Of a DNA stretch of 64,000 nt, positions 1-9,191 are shown in pieces. The notes below the pieces were generated by a model. It ran no database searches and was not told the origin of the DNA. It saw only the letters and a program-made list of their open reading frames with translations. Positions within the stretch are counted from its first letter, which is position 1. Each line of letters opens with the position of its first letter. This DNA is from JASLEW01 sp963732005 (GTDB lineage: Bacteria; Acidobacteriota; Thermoanaerobaculia; Multivoradales; UBA5704). Made by a program: the position numbers and the translations under genes. The stretch is from NCBI GenBank assembly GCA_963732005.1, contig CAVSXT010000004.1, forward strand, positions 1,240,001 through 1,304,000, written 5' to 3'.

Positions 1-1176
1 CACCCGGACTTTGGCGGCGACGTCGATCCCAACGATCCCACCAATCCCAACATCTACGGCTTTCCCTACATCACCGTCCCCGGCACCCAGGCGCTGGTGC
101 CGGTGACCTTCGTCCTCTCGGCCGACCAGAGCGACAACGGCGCGGCCGGCCACCCTCCCGGCTATCCCATCCCCTCCCAGGCGGAGACCCAGGCGAAATG
201 GATCGAGGGCGGCACTCCCGGCGGCGGCACCAGCCAGGACTACCACATGCTGATCGTCGACACCGACAACCGCATCCTCTTCGAGCTCTACCAGGCGCAC
301 TGGAACGTCGATCACTGGGAAGCGGGCTCGGGCGCCATCTTCCAGCTCGACAGCGACGCCCGCCGGCCCGAGGGCTGGACCAGCGCCGACGCCGCCGGCC
401 TCGCCATCCTCCCCGGCCTGGTCCGCTACGACGAGGCCTTCGGCAGCGGCCCGATCCTGCACGCCTTCCGCTTCACCCTCCGCGACAGCAACGGCTACGT
501 CTATCCGGGCTCCCACGTCGCCGGCTCGAACAGCTCGGCGCCGCCGCTGGGCGCCCGCCTGCGGCTCAAGGCGTCAGTGGACATCTCGCACTACACCCCG
601 GAGGTGCAGCGCATCTTCCAGGCGATGAAGACCTACGGCCTGATCCTCGCCGACAACGGCAGCGACATGTACGTCCAGGGCACCTACGACACCCGCTGGA
701 ACAACGACGTGCTGAACCCGGCCTTCGCCAGCCTCACCGCCAGCGACTTCGACGTCGTCGAGCTCGGCTGGCAGCCGCCGACGGCGCCCTCGGGCGGCCC
801 GTACCGCTTCTTCACGCTGCCGCCCTGCCGGCTGCTCGACACCCGCCTTGCCGACGGCCCCCACGGCGGCCCGGCGGTACCGCCCAACAGCCAGCGGGTG
901 ATCGTCGCCGCCGGGCAGTGCGGCATCCCGGCCACGGCGCGGGCGCTGGCCGCCAACGTCACCGTGGTGGCGGCGCCGGCCGCCGGCTTCCTCGCCTTCT
1001 TCCCCGGCGACGGGCAGGTGCCGCCCACCAGCACGATCAACTTCCGGCCCGGCCGGGTGCTCGCCAACAACGCGGTCCTCGGCCTCGCCTTCTCGGGCTC
1101 CGGCACGCTGGCGTTGAGCGCCTCGACCGCCAATCCGCTGCACCTGCTGATCGACGTCAGCGGCTACTTCGAATAG
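1..1176 (+). CDS. secreted protein with C-terminal RLLDTR/VSGYFE domain (5' end missing)
   Basis: The frame is open from base 1, so the true start lies outside the window; a GTG at 97 is only an internal codon. Roughly the first 260 visible residues form an unrecognised extracellular-looking domain rich in Asp, Gly and Tyr. The last 120 or so, from 'FFTLPPCRLLDTR' to 'LLIDVSGYFE', form a domain that I know as a repeated C-terminal module of large secreted acidobacterial and actinobacterial proteins, with the typical 'AANVTVV' and 'NFRPG' strands. A catalytic or adhesive role cannot be assigned. It is followed by a GC-rich hairpin and then lanB on the same strand; no functional link is evident. 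Confidence 0.75.
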   Translation, partial: HPDFGGDVDPNDPTNPNIYGFPYITVPGTQALVPVTFVLSADQSDNGAAGHPPGYPIPSQAETQAKWIEGGTPGGGTSQDYHMLIVDTDNRILFELYQAHWNVDHWEAGSGAIFQLDSDARRPEGWTSADAAGLAILPGLVRYDEAFGSGPILHAFRFTLRDSNGYVYPGSHVAGSNSSAPPLGARLRLKASVDISHYTPEVQRIFQAMKTYGLILADNGSDMYVQGTYDTRWNNDVLNPAFASLTASDFDVVELGWQPPTAPSGGPYRFFTLPPCRLLDTRLADGPHGGPAVPPNSQRVIVAAGQCGIPATARALAANVTVVAAPAAGFLAFFPGDGQVPPTSTINFRPGRVLANNAVLGLAFSGSGTLALSASTANPLHLLIDVSGYFE

Positions 1177-1188
1177 CCTGCCGGGCAA

Positions 1189-1217
1189 CCTCCGCCGGCC
1201 AGCGCAAGGGCCGGAGG
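1189..1217 (+). terminator. GC-rich hairpin after the secreted-protein gene
   Basis: CCTCCGCCGGCC pairs with GGCCGGAGG across a short loop, with a three-base bulge on the left arm. It lies 12 bases beyond the upstream stop codon. There is no T-tract, so termination is inferred only from position. Confidence 0.3.
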
Positions 1218-1262
1218 TGGTGATGAAGCGCTGCAAATCGGTAGTGATATCTTCAACGCCCC

Positions 1263-4200
1263 GTGGCTGCGCCGAACCGCCCCTCGATCGCTCTCGACTT
1301 CGCACCCTCCGGGTTCTTCGTCTTCCGCACGCCGCTGCTGCCGTTCGAGGAGATCGAAGCCTGGAGCGCCGACCTCACCGCACCCGCCGCCGCCACCGCT
1401 GAGGCCACCGCCACCGCCGCCGCCACCGCCGACCCCGAGCGGTTGGAGGCGGCGCTGGCGGCGGACCGGGCCCTGCTGCGCGCCCGCCTGGCTGCGCTGG
1501 CAACCCGCCCCGAGGTCCTCGAAGCCCTGTTCGTCGCTTCGCCGTCGCTGGCCGACGCGCTCGAAGATCTGGCGCCGCGAGCCTGACGGCAAGAAGGGGC
1601 AGCGCGCCGAACGCGCCCTGGTGCGCTACTTCCTGCGCATGGCCTCGCGAGCCACCCCGTTCGGCATGTTCTCCGGCACCTCGACCGTCATGCTCGCGCC
1701 CGCCGCCGGCCAGGAAGGCGTCGTACCGCCGACCCTCCTCACCCTGGAGCCGCGCGCCGCCTACCGCCGCCACACCCGGCTGGACATGGATTACCTCTTC
1801 GCTCTCTGCGAGGAGCTGGAGCGCGACCCGGCGATGCGCCGCGAGCTGCGCTACCGGCCGAACTCGAGCCTCTACCGCGCCGCCGGCCGCCTGCGCTACG
1901 CCGAGGCCCGCCTCGACGACAAGGTGCGCTCCCACCACCTGGTAGCCGTCGAGTCCGCGGACTATCTGGAGGCCACGCTCGAGCGCGCCCGCGGCGGCGC
2001 CCGCGCCGCCGACCTCGCGGCGGCGCTGGTGACCACCGCGGCTGCCGCCGACGAGGACAACGAGGACGACGAGCACGACGAGGGCGCCGCGAGCGATGCG
2101 CCTGCAGCCGACGGCGACTTCGAGATCTCGCGCGAGGACGCCGACGCCTTCCTCGCCGAGCTGATCGACAGCCAGGTGCTGGTCTCGGACCTGTCACCGC
2201 CGGTCACCGGCCCGGAGGCCATTCACGACCTGGTCGATCACCTGTCGAGTCTGGCCGCCGGCCAGGAGGCGGCGCGGCGCCTGGCGGCGGCCCGCGACGC
2301 CCTGGCCGAGCTCGACGCCGGCGGACCCGGCGCGCCGCCGGAGCGCTACCGCGCCATCGCCGCCGATCTCGAGGCGCTGCCGACGCCGGTCGAGATGGCT
2401 CGCCTCTTCCAGGTGGACATGGTGAAGCCGCCGGCCGCGGCGAGCCTGGGGCCGGCGGTCATGGCCGAGATCGTGCGCGGCGTCGACGTCATGCGCCGCC
2501 TCTCGGGCCGCATGCGCCACGAGAGCCTCGATCGCTTCCGCAAGGAGTTCCAGGAGCGCTACGGCGACCAGCGCGAGGCGCCCCTGGTCGAGGTGCTCGA
2601 CGAGGAGATCGGCATCGGTTTCGAGCGCTCCTCCGAGGTTGGCGCCGAAGCCTCGCCGCTGCTGCGCGGCCTGGCCCTGGGTTCGCCGGCCGCCGAGCCG
2701 TCCTACGCCTGGGGCGCGCACCAGTCGGTGCTGCTCGCCAAGCTGCACGAGGCGCAGGGCACCGGCGCGCAGCAGGTCGAGCTCTCCGCCGCGGAGCTCG
2801 ATCGCATGGCGCCCCAGGGCACCGCCGAGCCGCAGCCCTTCCCGGATGCTTTCCAGGTGCTGGCGACCGTCGCCGCCACCTCGCCGGAGGCGCTCGAGCG
2901 CGGCGAGTTCAAGCTCCTGCTGGGCGGCGCTTCCGGCCCTTCCGGCGCTCGCCTGCTGGGCCGCTTCTGCCATGGCGACGAGCTGCTTTGCAGCCAGACG
3001 CGGGAGCATCTGCGAGCCGAGGAGGCGCTGCACCCCGGGGCGGTATTTGCCGAGATCGTCCACCTGCCGCAGGGGCGGATCGGCAACATCCTGTCGCGGC
3101 CGGTCCTGCGCGAGCACGAGATCCCTTTCCTGGGCCGCTCCGGCGCCCCCGAAGAACGGCAGATCCCGATCACCGACCTGCTGGTGTCGGTGCGCGGCAA
3201 TCAGATCGTGCTGCGCTCACGGCGGCTCGGCAAGGAGGTCATCCCGCGGCTCACCAGCGCCCACAACTTCGCCATGCGCAGCCTGGGCATCTACCGCTTC
3301 CTCTGCACCGTGCAGAGCCAGCAGGTGCTCGGCGGCGTCGGCTTCAACTGGGGTCCTCTCGACTCGGCTCCTTTCCTGCCGCGCGTCACCCACGGCCGGC
3401 TGGTGCTGGCGCGCGCCTCCTGGTGGATGACCGAGGAGGAGATCAAGCGGCTGGCCAAGGCCGCGGGGGCGAGCCGCTACGCCGCGGTGCAGGAGTGGCG
3501 GCAGCGGCGGCGCCTGCCCCGCCTGGTGACGCTCGCCGACGGCGACAACGAGCTGCTGGTGGACCTCGACAACCCGCTCGCCATCGACGCCTTCCTCGAC
3601 GTCGTGGAGGAGCGCGACCGGGCGCGGCTGCACGAGCTCTTCCCGGGGCCCGATGAGCTGGTCGCCCGCGGCCCCGAAGGGCGCTTCGTGCACGAGCTGG
3701 TGGTGCCGTTCCACCGCCTGCCGCGGCCGGCCCCGACCGAGAGCACCGCCACCGCCGCCGTCCCCACCGGCCCCGCCCCTGCCGCCGGCAACGGATTCGC
3801 GATCGGCCGCTCGTTCGCCCCCGGCTCGGAGTGGCTGTACGCCAAGCTCTACACCGGCACCGCCACCGCCGACCGCGCCCTGCGCGAGGTGCTGGCGCCG
3901 CTGGTCCGCGAGGCGCTCGCGGCGGGCTGGGCCGACGGCTGGTTCTTCATCCGCTATGGCGATCCCGAGTGGCACGTGCGGGTGCGCTTCCATGGCGACC
4001 CGGCCGCGCTCGCCGGCCGCCTGCTGCCCGCCCTGCACGCCGGCGCGGCGCCGCTGCTCGACGACGGCCGGCTGTGGAAGCTGCAGCTCGACACCTACGA
4101 GCGCGAGGTCGAGCGCTATGGCGGGCCGCTCGGCATCGGCCTGGTCGAGCGCCTCTTCCAGGTCGACAGCGAAGCGGTGCTCGAGATCCTCGACATGCTC

Positions 4201-4728
4201 GAGGGCGACGAGGGGGCCGACGTGCGCTGGCGCCTCGCCTTCTACGGCGTCGACACGCTGCTCAACGACCTCGGCCTCGACGCCGAGGCCAAGCTCGCCA
4301 CGCTGAACCGCATGCGCCAGGGCTTCGCCCAGGAGTTCGCGGGCCCGGCCGATCGCGACACCGACGGCAAGAGCGCCAAGGCGCTACAGGTGCAGCTGGA
4401 CCAGAAGTTCCGCACCGAGCGGCCGAAGCTCGAGCCGCTGCTCGACGCCGGCGCCGACCCCGAGAACGCCTTCGCCCCGGCGCTGGCGGTCTTCGCTCGC
4501 CGCTCGCAGGCGACGGCCCCGATCCTCGACGAGCTGCGCCGGCTCGACCGGGAGGGCAGGCTGCAGGGCACCCTTGCCGACATGGCGACGAGCCTCGCTC
4601 ACATGCACGTCAACCGCTTCATCCGCTCGGCCGCCCGCGCCCACGAGATGGTGCTCTACGATTTCCTCTTCCAGACCCATCGCTCCCGCGCCGCCCGCGC
4701 CCGGAAGCGCGCCGCACCGGCCGGCTGA
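1263..4728 (+). CDS. lanB: class I lanthipeptide dehydratase LanB (frameshifted near 1569)
   Basis: LanB glutamylates Ser/Thr of a lanthipeptide precursor using Glu-tRNA and then eliminates glutamate to give dehydroalanine/dehydrobutyrine. The N-terminal piece (GTG at 1263, to 1586) carries the family opening 'FRTPLLPFEE'. The second piece carries 'YFLRMASRATPFGMFSG', the classic Lant_dehydr_N core, and from about base 3790 a SpaB_C/thiopeptide-type elimination domain ('SEWLYAKLYTG', 'GWFFIRYGDPEWHVRVRF'). The pieces lie in different frames. Removing one C around 1569 joins them as '...LADALEDWRREPDGKKG...', giving about 1154 residues, the expected full LanB size with both domains. So this is either a one-base sequencing/assembly error or a recent inactivating mutation. 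No clear ribosome-binding site precedes the GTG; a TATCTT lies nine bases before it. lanC is convergent, 38 bases away. Confidence 0.88.
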
Positions 4729-4766
4729 CGCGCCGTACGCGGGCCCCCGTTCGGCAAAGGTCTCGG

Positions 4767-6140
4767 TCAGCTCGCTGGCCGCGGCGGCACCGCGGTCAGC
4801 AGCACGCGGTCCCACGCCGGCTCGACCGGGCTGACCGCGCCGAGCAGGGCGAGGCCGATGCCGGTGGCGCCGGTCAGGAAGCCGGGGTCGGCCACCCAAC
4901 CCAGCTCCGGATCGGGTTCGGAGATGTCGCCGATCGGACGCCAGGACCGCCAGCCGGCGATGCCCTCGCCGGGCTGGCGCATGGCCATCAGGCTGTCGAT
5001 CCAGGCCTGGGCTTCGGTCCGGAACAGCGGCTCGCCGGTGGCCTGGTAGAGCCGGTTGTAGAGATGGGCGACGCCAGCGGCGCCGTGGCAGAGGCTGCCG
5101 TCCACCACGCCGCCGTCGGCATGGGGCCGCGCGGCGGCGGCGCGCGCGGTGGCGATGGCCTGGCGCTCCCACTCCGGCTCGCCGGCGGCGCGCGCCGCGC
5201 CGAGCAGCGCCAGCGAGATCCCGGGATCGCCGTAGCACCAGGCCAGGCGCGACGGCAGCGACGGGACGCCGGGCGCCACCGAGTACGGGAACCGCGAGGG
5301 CGATCCGGGTGGCAGGGTCTGGCCCAAGAGCCAGGTGACTCCCCCGGCCAGCAGCTCGTCCGCCTCCCCTCGCGCGATGCCGGCGGCCACCATCTCGGCG
5401 AGCACGGCGATCACCCCCGGCACTCCGTGGGCGACGCCGACGTTGAAGTTGCCCTCGGGGAACTTCTCCGCCTCGCTCGGCAGCATGCGCTCCGGCGGCG
5501 TGCGCCAGGTGATGCCGCCGTCGCGGCGCTCGGCCAGCTCGCCCAGCCGCCGCGCGATGGTGGCTGCCGCCTCCTCGCCCAGCGGGCGGGGCGCCCGCTC
5601 GACCGCCCAGACGCCGTAGCCCACCAGGCCGGAGATGAGGTCGTAGTCGTCCAGCCACGGAGTGTGCTGGAGATAGCCAGCCAGTGCCTCGGCCACCTCC
5701 TGGCCGGGGTCTTCCTCGCCGGGCGCCGGCGGCTCGAGCAGCCTGCCGGTGAGGTGCTCGAGCACCCAGGCGACGCCCGAGAAGCCGGCGTACAACCCGG
5801 GCACGCTCATCTCCGCCGCGGTCGACGCGATGGCCGCCTCGAGATGCGCCAGGGCGCGCTCGTCGTGACCCTGCCCGGGCCTTGCCTGGTCGAGGTAGTG
5901 AAAGAACAGCGCCCGCCCGGCGGGACCGTCGGCAAAGGCCACGGAACGCAAGGCGCCGGCATCCGGACCGGCCTGCCCGCCGCCGGCCTCGGTGGTCTCG
6001 GGGGTCTCGGGGGTCTCGGCGGTCTCGGGCAGCGGCGCCAGGGCGGCGGCGATCTCGTCGAGCGCCTGGCCGATGCCGCCCGCGCCGGGAGCGTCAGGAA
6101 GGATCGGGAGCCAGGGGCCCCGGGGAGCTGAATCGACCAT
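4767..6140 (-). CDS. lanC: lanthionine synthetase C-like cyclase LanC
   Basis: LanC is the cytoplasmic zinc enzyme that adds Cys thiols to dehydrated residues to form lanthionine rings. The 457-residue product shows the zinc ligands Cys302 ('WCYGDPG') and Cys351-His352 ('LCHGAAG'), the conserved 'GVAHGVPG' motif around His239 and the final 'FLTGATGIGLALL' of the alpha/alpha toroid. Start chosen at 6140 because AGGAG precedes this ATG by ten bases and the sequence then matches family length. Residues 40-52 are a Thr/Pro/Glu repeat stretch unlike the rest. It converges on lanB, so the two are not co-transcribed; no LanT transporter or precursor lies beside them. Confidence 0.92.
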   Translation of the reverse strand: MVDSAPRGPWLPILPDAPGAGGIGQALDEIAAALAPLPETAETPETPETTEAGGGQAGPDAGALRSVAFADGPAGRALFFHYLDQARPGQGHDERALAHLEAAIASTAAEMSVPGLYAGFSGVAWVLEHLTGRLLEPPAPGEEDPGQEVAEALAGYLQHTPWLDDYDLISGLVGYGVWAVERAPRPLGEEAAATIARRLGELAERRDGGITWRTPPERMLPSEAEKFPEGNFNVGVAHGVPGVIAVLAEMVAAGIARGEADELLAGGVTWLLGQTLPPGSPSRFPYSVAPGVPSLPSRLAWCYGDPGISLALLGAARAAGEPEWERQAIATARAAAARPHADGGVVDGSLCHGAAGVAHLYNRLYQATGEPLFRTEAQAWIDSLMAMRQPGEGIAGWRSWRPIGDISEPDPELGWVADPGFLTGATGIGLALLGAVSPVEPAWDRVLLTAVPPRPAS

Positions 6141-6313
6141 AGAGCGGACGCTCCTGGAGGGCGCGCGGTCACGCCCGAACGATCCGGCGCCAGCCTTCGG
6201 CGGCAGCGCCGGCTGCCGCAGTCTAGTGTCACGCGCGCTTATTCGCCATACCACTCCCCCGTCCCGCCGCCTGATATCCTGCGTGCCACTTTCGGCGGAG
6301 GAACCAGAGCCCC

Positions 6314-7831
6314 ATGAGCGACAGCCCGGCAAGACAGCGCGCGCACCTGCAGGCCATCGCCCGGCAGGCGATGATTGATCGCGGGCTGGAGCCCGATTTC
6401 CCGCCGGCCGCGCTGGCCGAGCTGGCGCACATCGCGGGGCCGGCGCCGGCCGCCGGCGCGGCCATCCGCGACCTGCGCGACCTCGCCTGGTGCTCGATCG
6501 ACAACGACGACTCGCGCGACCTCGATCAGCTGTCGGTGGCCAGGGAGCCCGGCGCCGGCGCCAAGGGCGGCAGCGGCAAGGCCGGCGGCGCGCCGGCCGC
6601 CATCGCCGGCGCCGTCCCGGTGCTGGTGGCGATCGCCGACGTCGATGCCCTGGTGGTCAGGGGCTCGGCGCTCGACGGCCACGCCCGCCAGAACACCACC
6701 AGCGTCTACACCGCGGCCCAGATCTTCCCCATGCTGCCGACGCGGCTGTCCACCGACCTGACCTCCCTGGGCGAGGGCGAGGACCGCCTGGCGATCGTGG
6801 TCGAGATGGTCGTCGAGGAGGACGGCTCGGTCTCGCGCTTCGAGCACTACCGCGCCGTGGTGCGCAACCAGGCCAAGCTCGCCTACAACGGCGTCGGCGC
6901 CTGGATCGAGGGCAAGGGCCCGGCGCCTCAGCGCCTGGCGGCGGTCGCCGGCATGGACCGGCAGCTGCGCCTGCAGGACGCCGCCGCCCAGCGGCTGCGC
7001 GCCCTCCGCCACGAGCATGGCGCGCTCGAGCTGCAGACGCTGCAGAGCCGGCCGGTCTTCGACGGCGACCAGATCACCGGCCTCGAGGAGGAGGTCCCGA
7101 ACCGGGCCAAGCAGCTGATCGAGGACTTCATGATCGCCGCCAACGGCGCCACCGCCCAGTACCTGGCCGCCAAGGGGCTGCCCTCGGTGCGCCGCGTCGT
7201 GCGCACCCCGAAGCGCTGGCCGCGCATCGTCGAGCTGGCCGCCGGCCGCGGCGAGACGCTGCCCGCCGATGCCGACGCCGCGGCGCTCTCGGGTTTCCTG
7301 GACCGCCAGCGCCGCAAGGACCCGTTGCGCTTCCCCGACCTGTCGCTCGCCGTGGTCAAGCTCCTCGGCGCCGGCGAGTACGTGGCCGAGCCGCCCGGGC
7401 ACGAGGCGCCCGGCCACTTCGGCCTGGCGGTGCGCGACTACACCCACTCGACCGCCCCCAACCGTCGCTTCCCCGACGTCATCACCCAGCGCCTGCTCAA
7501 GGCGGCGCTCGCCGGCCAGCCGTCGCCCTACGCGCTCGACGAGCTGGCGGCGCTCGCCACCCACTGCACCGAGCAGGAGGACGCCGCCGAGAAGGTCGAG
7601 CGGCGGGTCCACAAGTCGGCGGCGGCGATGCTGCTCGCCTCGCACATCGGCCAGTCCTACGACGGCGTCGTCACCGGCGCCTCCGACAAGGGCACCTGGG
7701 TGCGCATCTTCCAGCCGCCGGTCGAAGGGCGCGTGGTGCACGGCGCCGAGGGCCTGGACGTCGGCGACAAGGCCCGCGTCCGTCTGGTGGGCGCCGACGT
7801 CGACCGCGGCTTCATCGATTTCGCGCGCTGA
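6314..7831 (+). CDS. RNB-domain exoribonuclease (RNase II/R family)
   Basis: A 505-residue protein expected to degrade single-stranded RNA 3'-5' in the cytoplasm. The catalytic loop reads 'SIDNDDSRDLDQLSVA': three of the four metal-binding aspartates of RNase II are recognisable, but the last is Gln, as in a separate RNB subfamily. A later 'RDYTHSTAPNRRFPDVITQR' matches the second conserved RNB motif. The C-terminus (about 445-505) looks like a short S1-type RNA-binding barrel; the N-terminal cold-shock domains of RNase R are missing. GGAGGAA lies ten bases before the ATG. aroC begins six bases after the stop, so the two are probably co-transcribed. Confidence 0.85.
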   Translation: MSDSPARQRAHLQAIARQAMIDRGLEPDFPPAALAELAHIAGPAPAAGAAIRDLRDLAWCSIDNDDSRDLDQLSVAREPGAGAKGGSGKAGGAPAAIAGAVPVLVAIADVDALVVRGSALDGHARQNTTSVYTAAQIFPMLPTRLSTDLTSLGEGEDRLAIVVEMVVEEDGSVSRFEHYRAVVRNQAKLAYNGVGAWIEGKGPAPQRLAAVAGMDRQLRLQDAAAQRLRALRHEHGALELQTLQSRPVFDGDQITGLEEEVPNRAKQLIEDFMIAANGATAQYLAAKGLPSVRRVVRTPKRWPRIVELAAGRGETLPADADAAALSGFLDRQRRKDPLRFPDLSLAVVKLLGAGEYVAEPPGHEAPGHFGLAVRDYTHSTAPNRRFPDVITQRLLKAALAGQPSPYALDELAALATHCTEQEDAAEKVERRVHKSAAAMLLASHIGQSYDGVVTGASDKGTWVRIFQPPVEGRVVHGAEGLDVGDKARVRLVGADVDRGFIDFAR

Positions 7832-7837
7832 CCCGCC

Positions 7838-9052
7838 ATGCGCCGCCTGCGCCTGACGACGGGAGGAGAGAGCCACGGCCCGGGGCTCACCGCCACCCTG
7901 CTGGGGCTGCCGGCGGGCCTCGCCGTCGACGCCGCGCTCCTCGCCCGCGATCTCGCCAGGCGCCAGCACGGCTTCGGCCGCGGCCGGCGGATGCAGATCG
8001 AGACCGACGCCGCCGAGATCCGCGGCGGCGTGCGCGGCGGCGTCACTCTGGGGTCGCCGCTGGTGCTGTGGATCGCCAACCACGACTACGCCAACTGGGA
8101 GAAAGTGATGGGGCCGGGCGGCGCGGACCTGGACCCCCGCCTCGTCGAGCTGCGCCGGCTGAAGGCGCCGCGGCCCGGCCATGCCGATCTCGCCGGCGGC
8201 CTCAAGTACCTGCGCCGCGACCTGCGCGACGTGCTCGAGCGCGCCTCGGCCCGTGAGACCGCGGCGCGGGTCGCGGCGGGCGCCTTCGCCAAGATGCTGC
8301 TCGCCGAGCTTGGCGGCATCGAGCTGCGCAGCGGCGTGCGCTCGCTCGGCCCAATCGGCGCCGACGCGCCGCCGCCCACCTGGGACGACCTGCTGCGCAT
8401 GGACGACGGCTCGCCGCTACGCGCCGTCGACCCGGCGCTCGAGCCGGAGATGGTGCGGCTGGTCGAGCGCGCCGGCGACGACGGCGACACGCTCGGCGGC
8501 GCGGTGACGGTGATCGCCCACCGCGTGCCGGCCGGCCTCGGCTCGCACACCCACTGGGACGAGAAGCTCGACGGCCGCCTGGCGCAGGCGGTGATGTCGG
8601 TGCCGGCGGTCAAGGCGGTCGAGATCGGCGCCGCGCTCTCAGCCAGCCGCGGCTTCGGCAGCGCCGCCCACGATCCGATCCTGCCGGCGACGGCGGAGGA
8701 CGCCGCCAGCCGCTTCACCCGCACCAGCAACCGCGCCGGCGGCTTGGAAGGCGGCATCACCAACGGCGAGGACGTGGTGGTGACCGCCTACAAGAAGCCG
8801 ATCGCCACCTTGCGGAAGGGCCTCCCCAGCGTCGATCTCGATACGCTCACCCCGCATGCCTCGCAGTACGAGCGCAGCGACGTCACCGCGCTGCCGGCGG
8901 CAGGAGTCATCGCCGAGGCGATGGTGGCGCTGGTCCTCGCCGACGCCCTGCTCGAAAAGCTGGGGGGAGACTCGCTGCCCGAGATCAAGGCCCACTTCGC
9001 CGCCACCCTGGCCCAGCAGAGGGCCTGGCCGGCCGAGCCGCAGCAGGGATGA
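7838..9052 (+). CDS. aroC: chorismate synthase
   Basis: Converts 5-enolpyruvylshikimate-3-phosphate to chorismate with reduced FMN, the last step of the shikimate pathway. The 404-residue sequence starts with the signature 'RLRLTTGGESHGPGL' containing the catalytic His, continues with 'RRQHGFGRGRRMQIE', and has the later conserved 'ASRGFGSAAHD' and 'GGLEGGITNGEDV' motifs. Length is normal for bacterial AroC. It directly follows the RNB exoribonuclease gene, with no other aromatic biosynthesis gene nearby. Confidence 0.96.
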   Translation: MRRLRLTTGGESHGPGLTATLLGLPAGLAVDAALLARDLARRQHGFGRGRRMQIETDAAEIRGGVRGGVTLGSPLVLWIANHDYANWEKVMGPGGADLDPRLVELRRLKAPRPGHADLAGGLKYLRRDLRDVLERASARETAARVAAGAFAKMLLAELGGIELRSGVRSLGPIGADAPPPTWDDLLRMDDGSPLRAVDPALEPEMVRLVERAGDDGDTLGGAVTVIAHRVPAGLGSHTHWDEKLDGRLAQAVMSVPAVKAVEIGAALSASRGFGSAAHDPILPATAEDAASRFTRTSNRAGGLEGGITNGEDVVVTAYKKPIATLRKGLPSVDLDTLTPHASQYERSDVTALPAAGVIAEAMVALVLADALLEKLGGDSLPEIKAHFAATLAQQRAWPAEPQQG

Positions 9053-9142
9053 CCGCGGCGCTGTGACGTTTCGGCTCGGCTTACGTATACCAGAGCGAGC
9101 AGATCCTCGCGAGCTCCGTCTCCGTCCCCAGGCTCTGCTTCT

Positions 9143-9171
9143 CCCGACGGCTCCGGTACTGAGCCGTCGGG
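9143..9171 (+). terminator. perfect 11-bp hairpin after aroC
   Basis: CCCGACGGCTC and GAGCCGTCGGG pair perfectly around a seven-base loop. It is followed by a G run rather than T residues and sits just before the -10-like box of the next gene, so it may terminate aroC transcripts or shape the 5' region of the following gene. Confidence 0.45.
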
Positions 9172-9185
9172 GGGCTATCTCCCGG

Positions 9186-9191
9186 TATAAT
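9186..9191 (+). promoter_or_regulatory. TATAAT -10 box of the Omp85-like gene
   Basis: A consensus TATAAT with no good -35 element. It overlaps the ATG at 9190, so if it is a -10 box transcription would begin near 9198 and translation would have to start downstream, for example at the in-frame TTG at 9199, giving a leaderless message. Confidence 0.4.
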
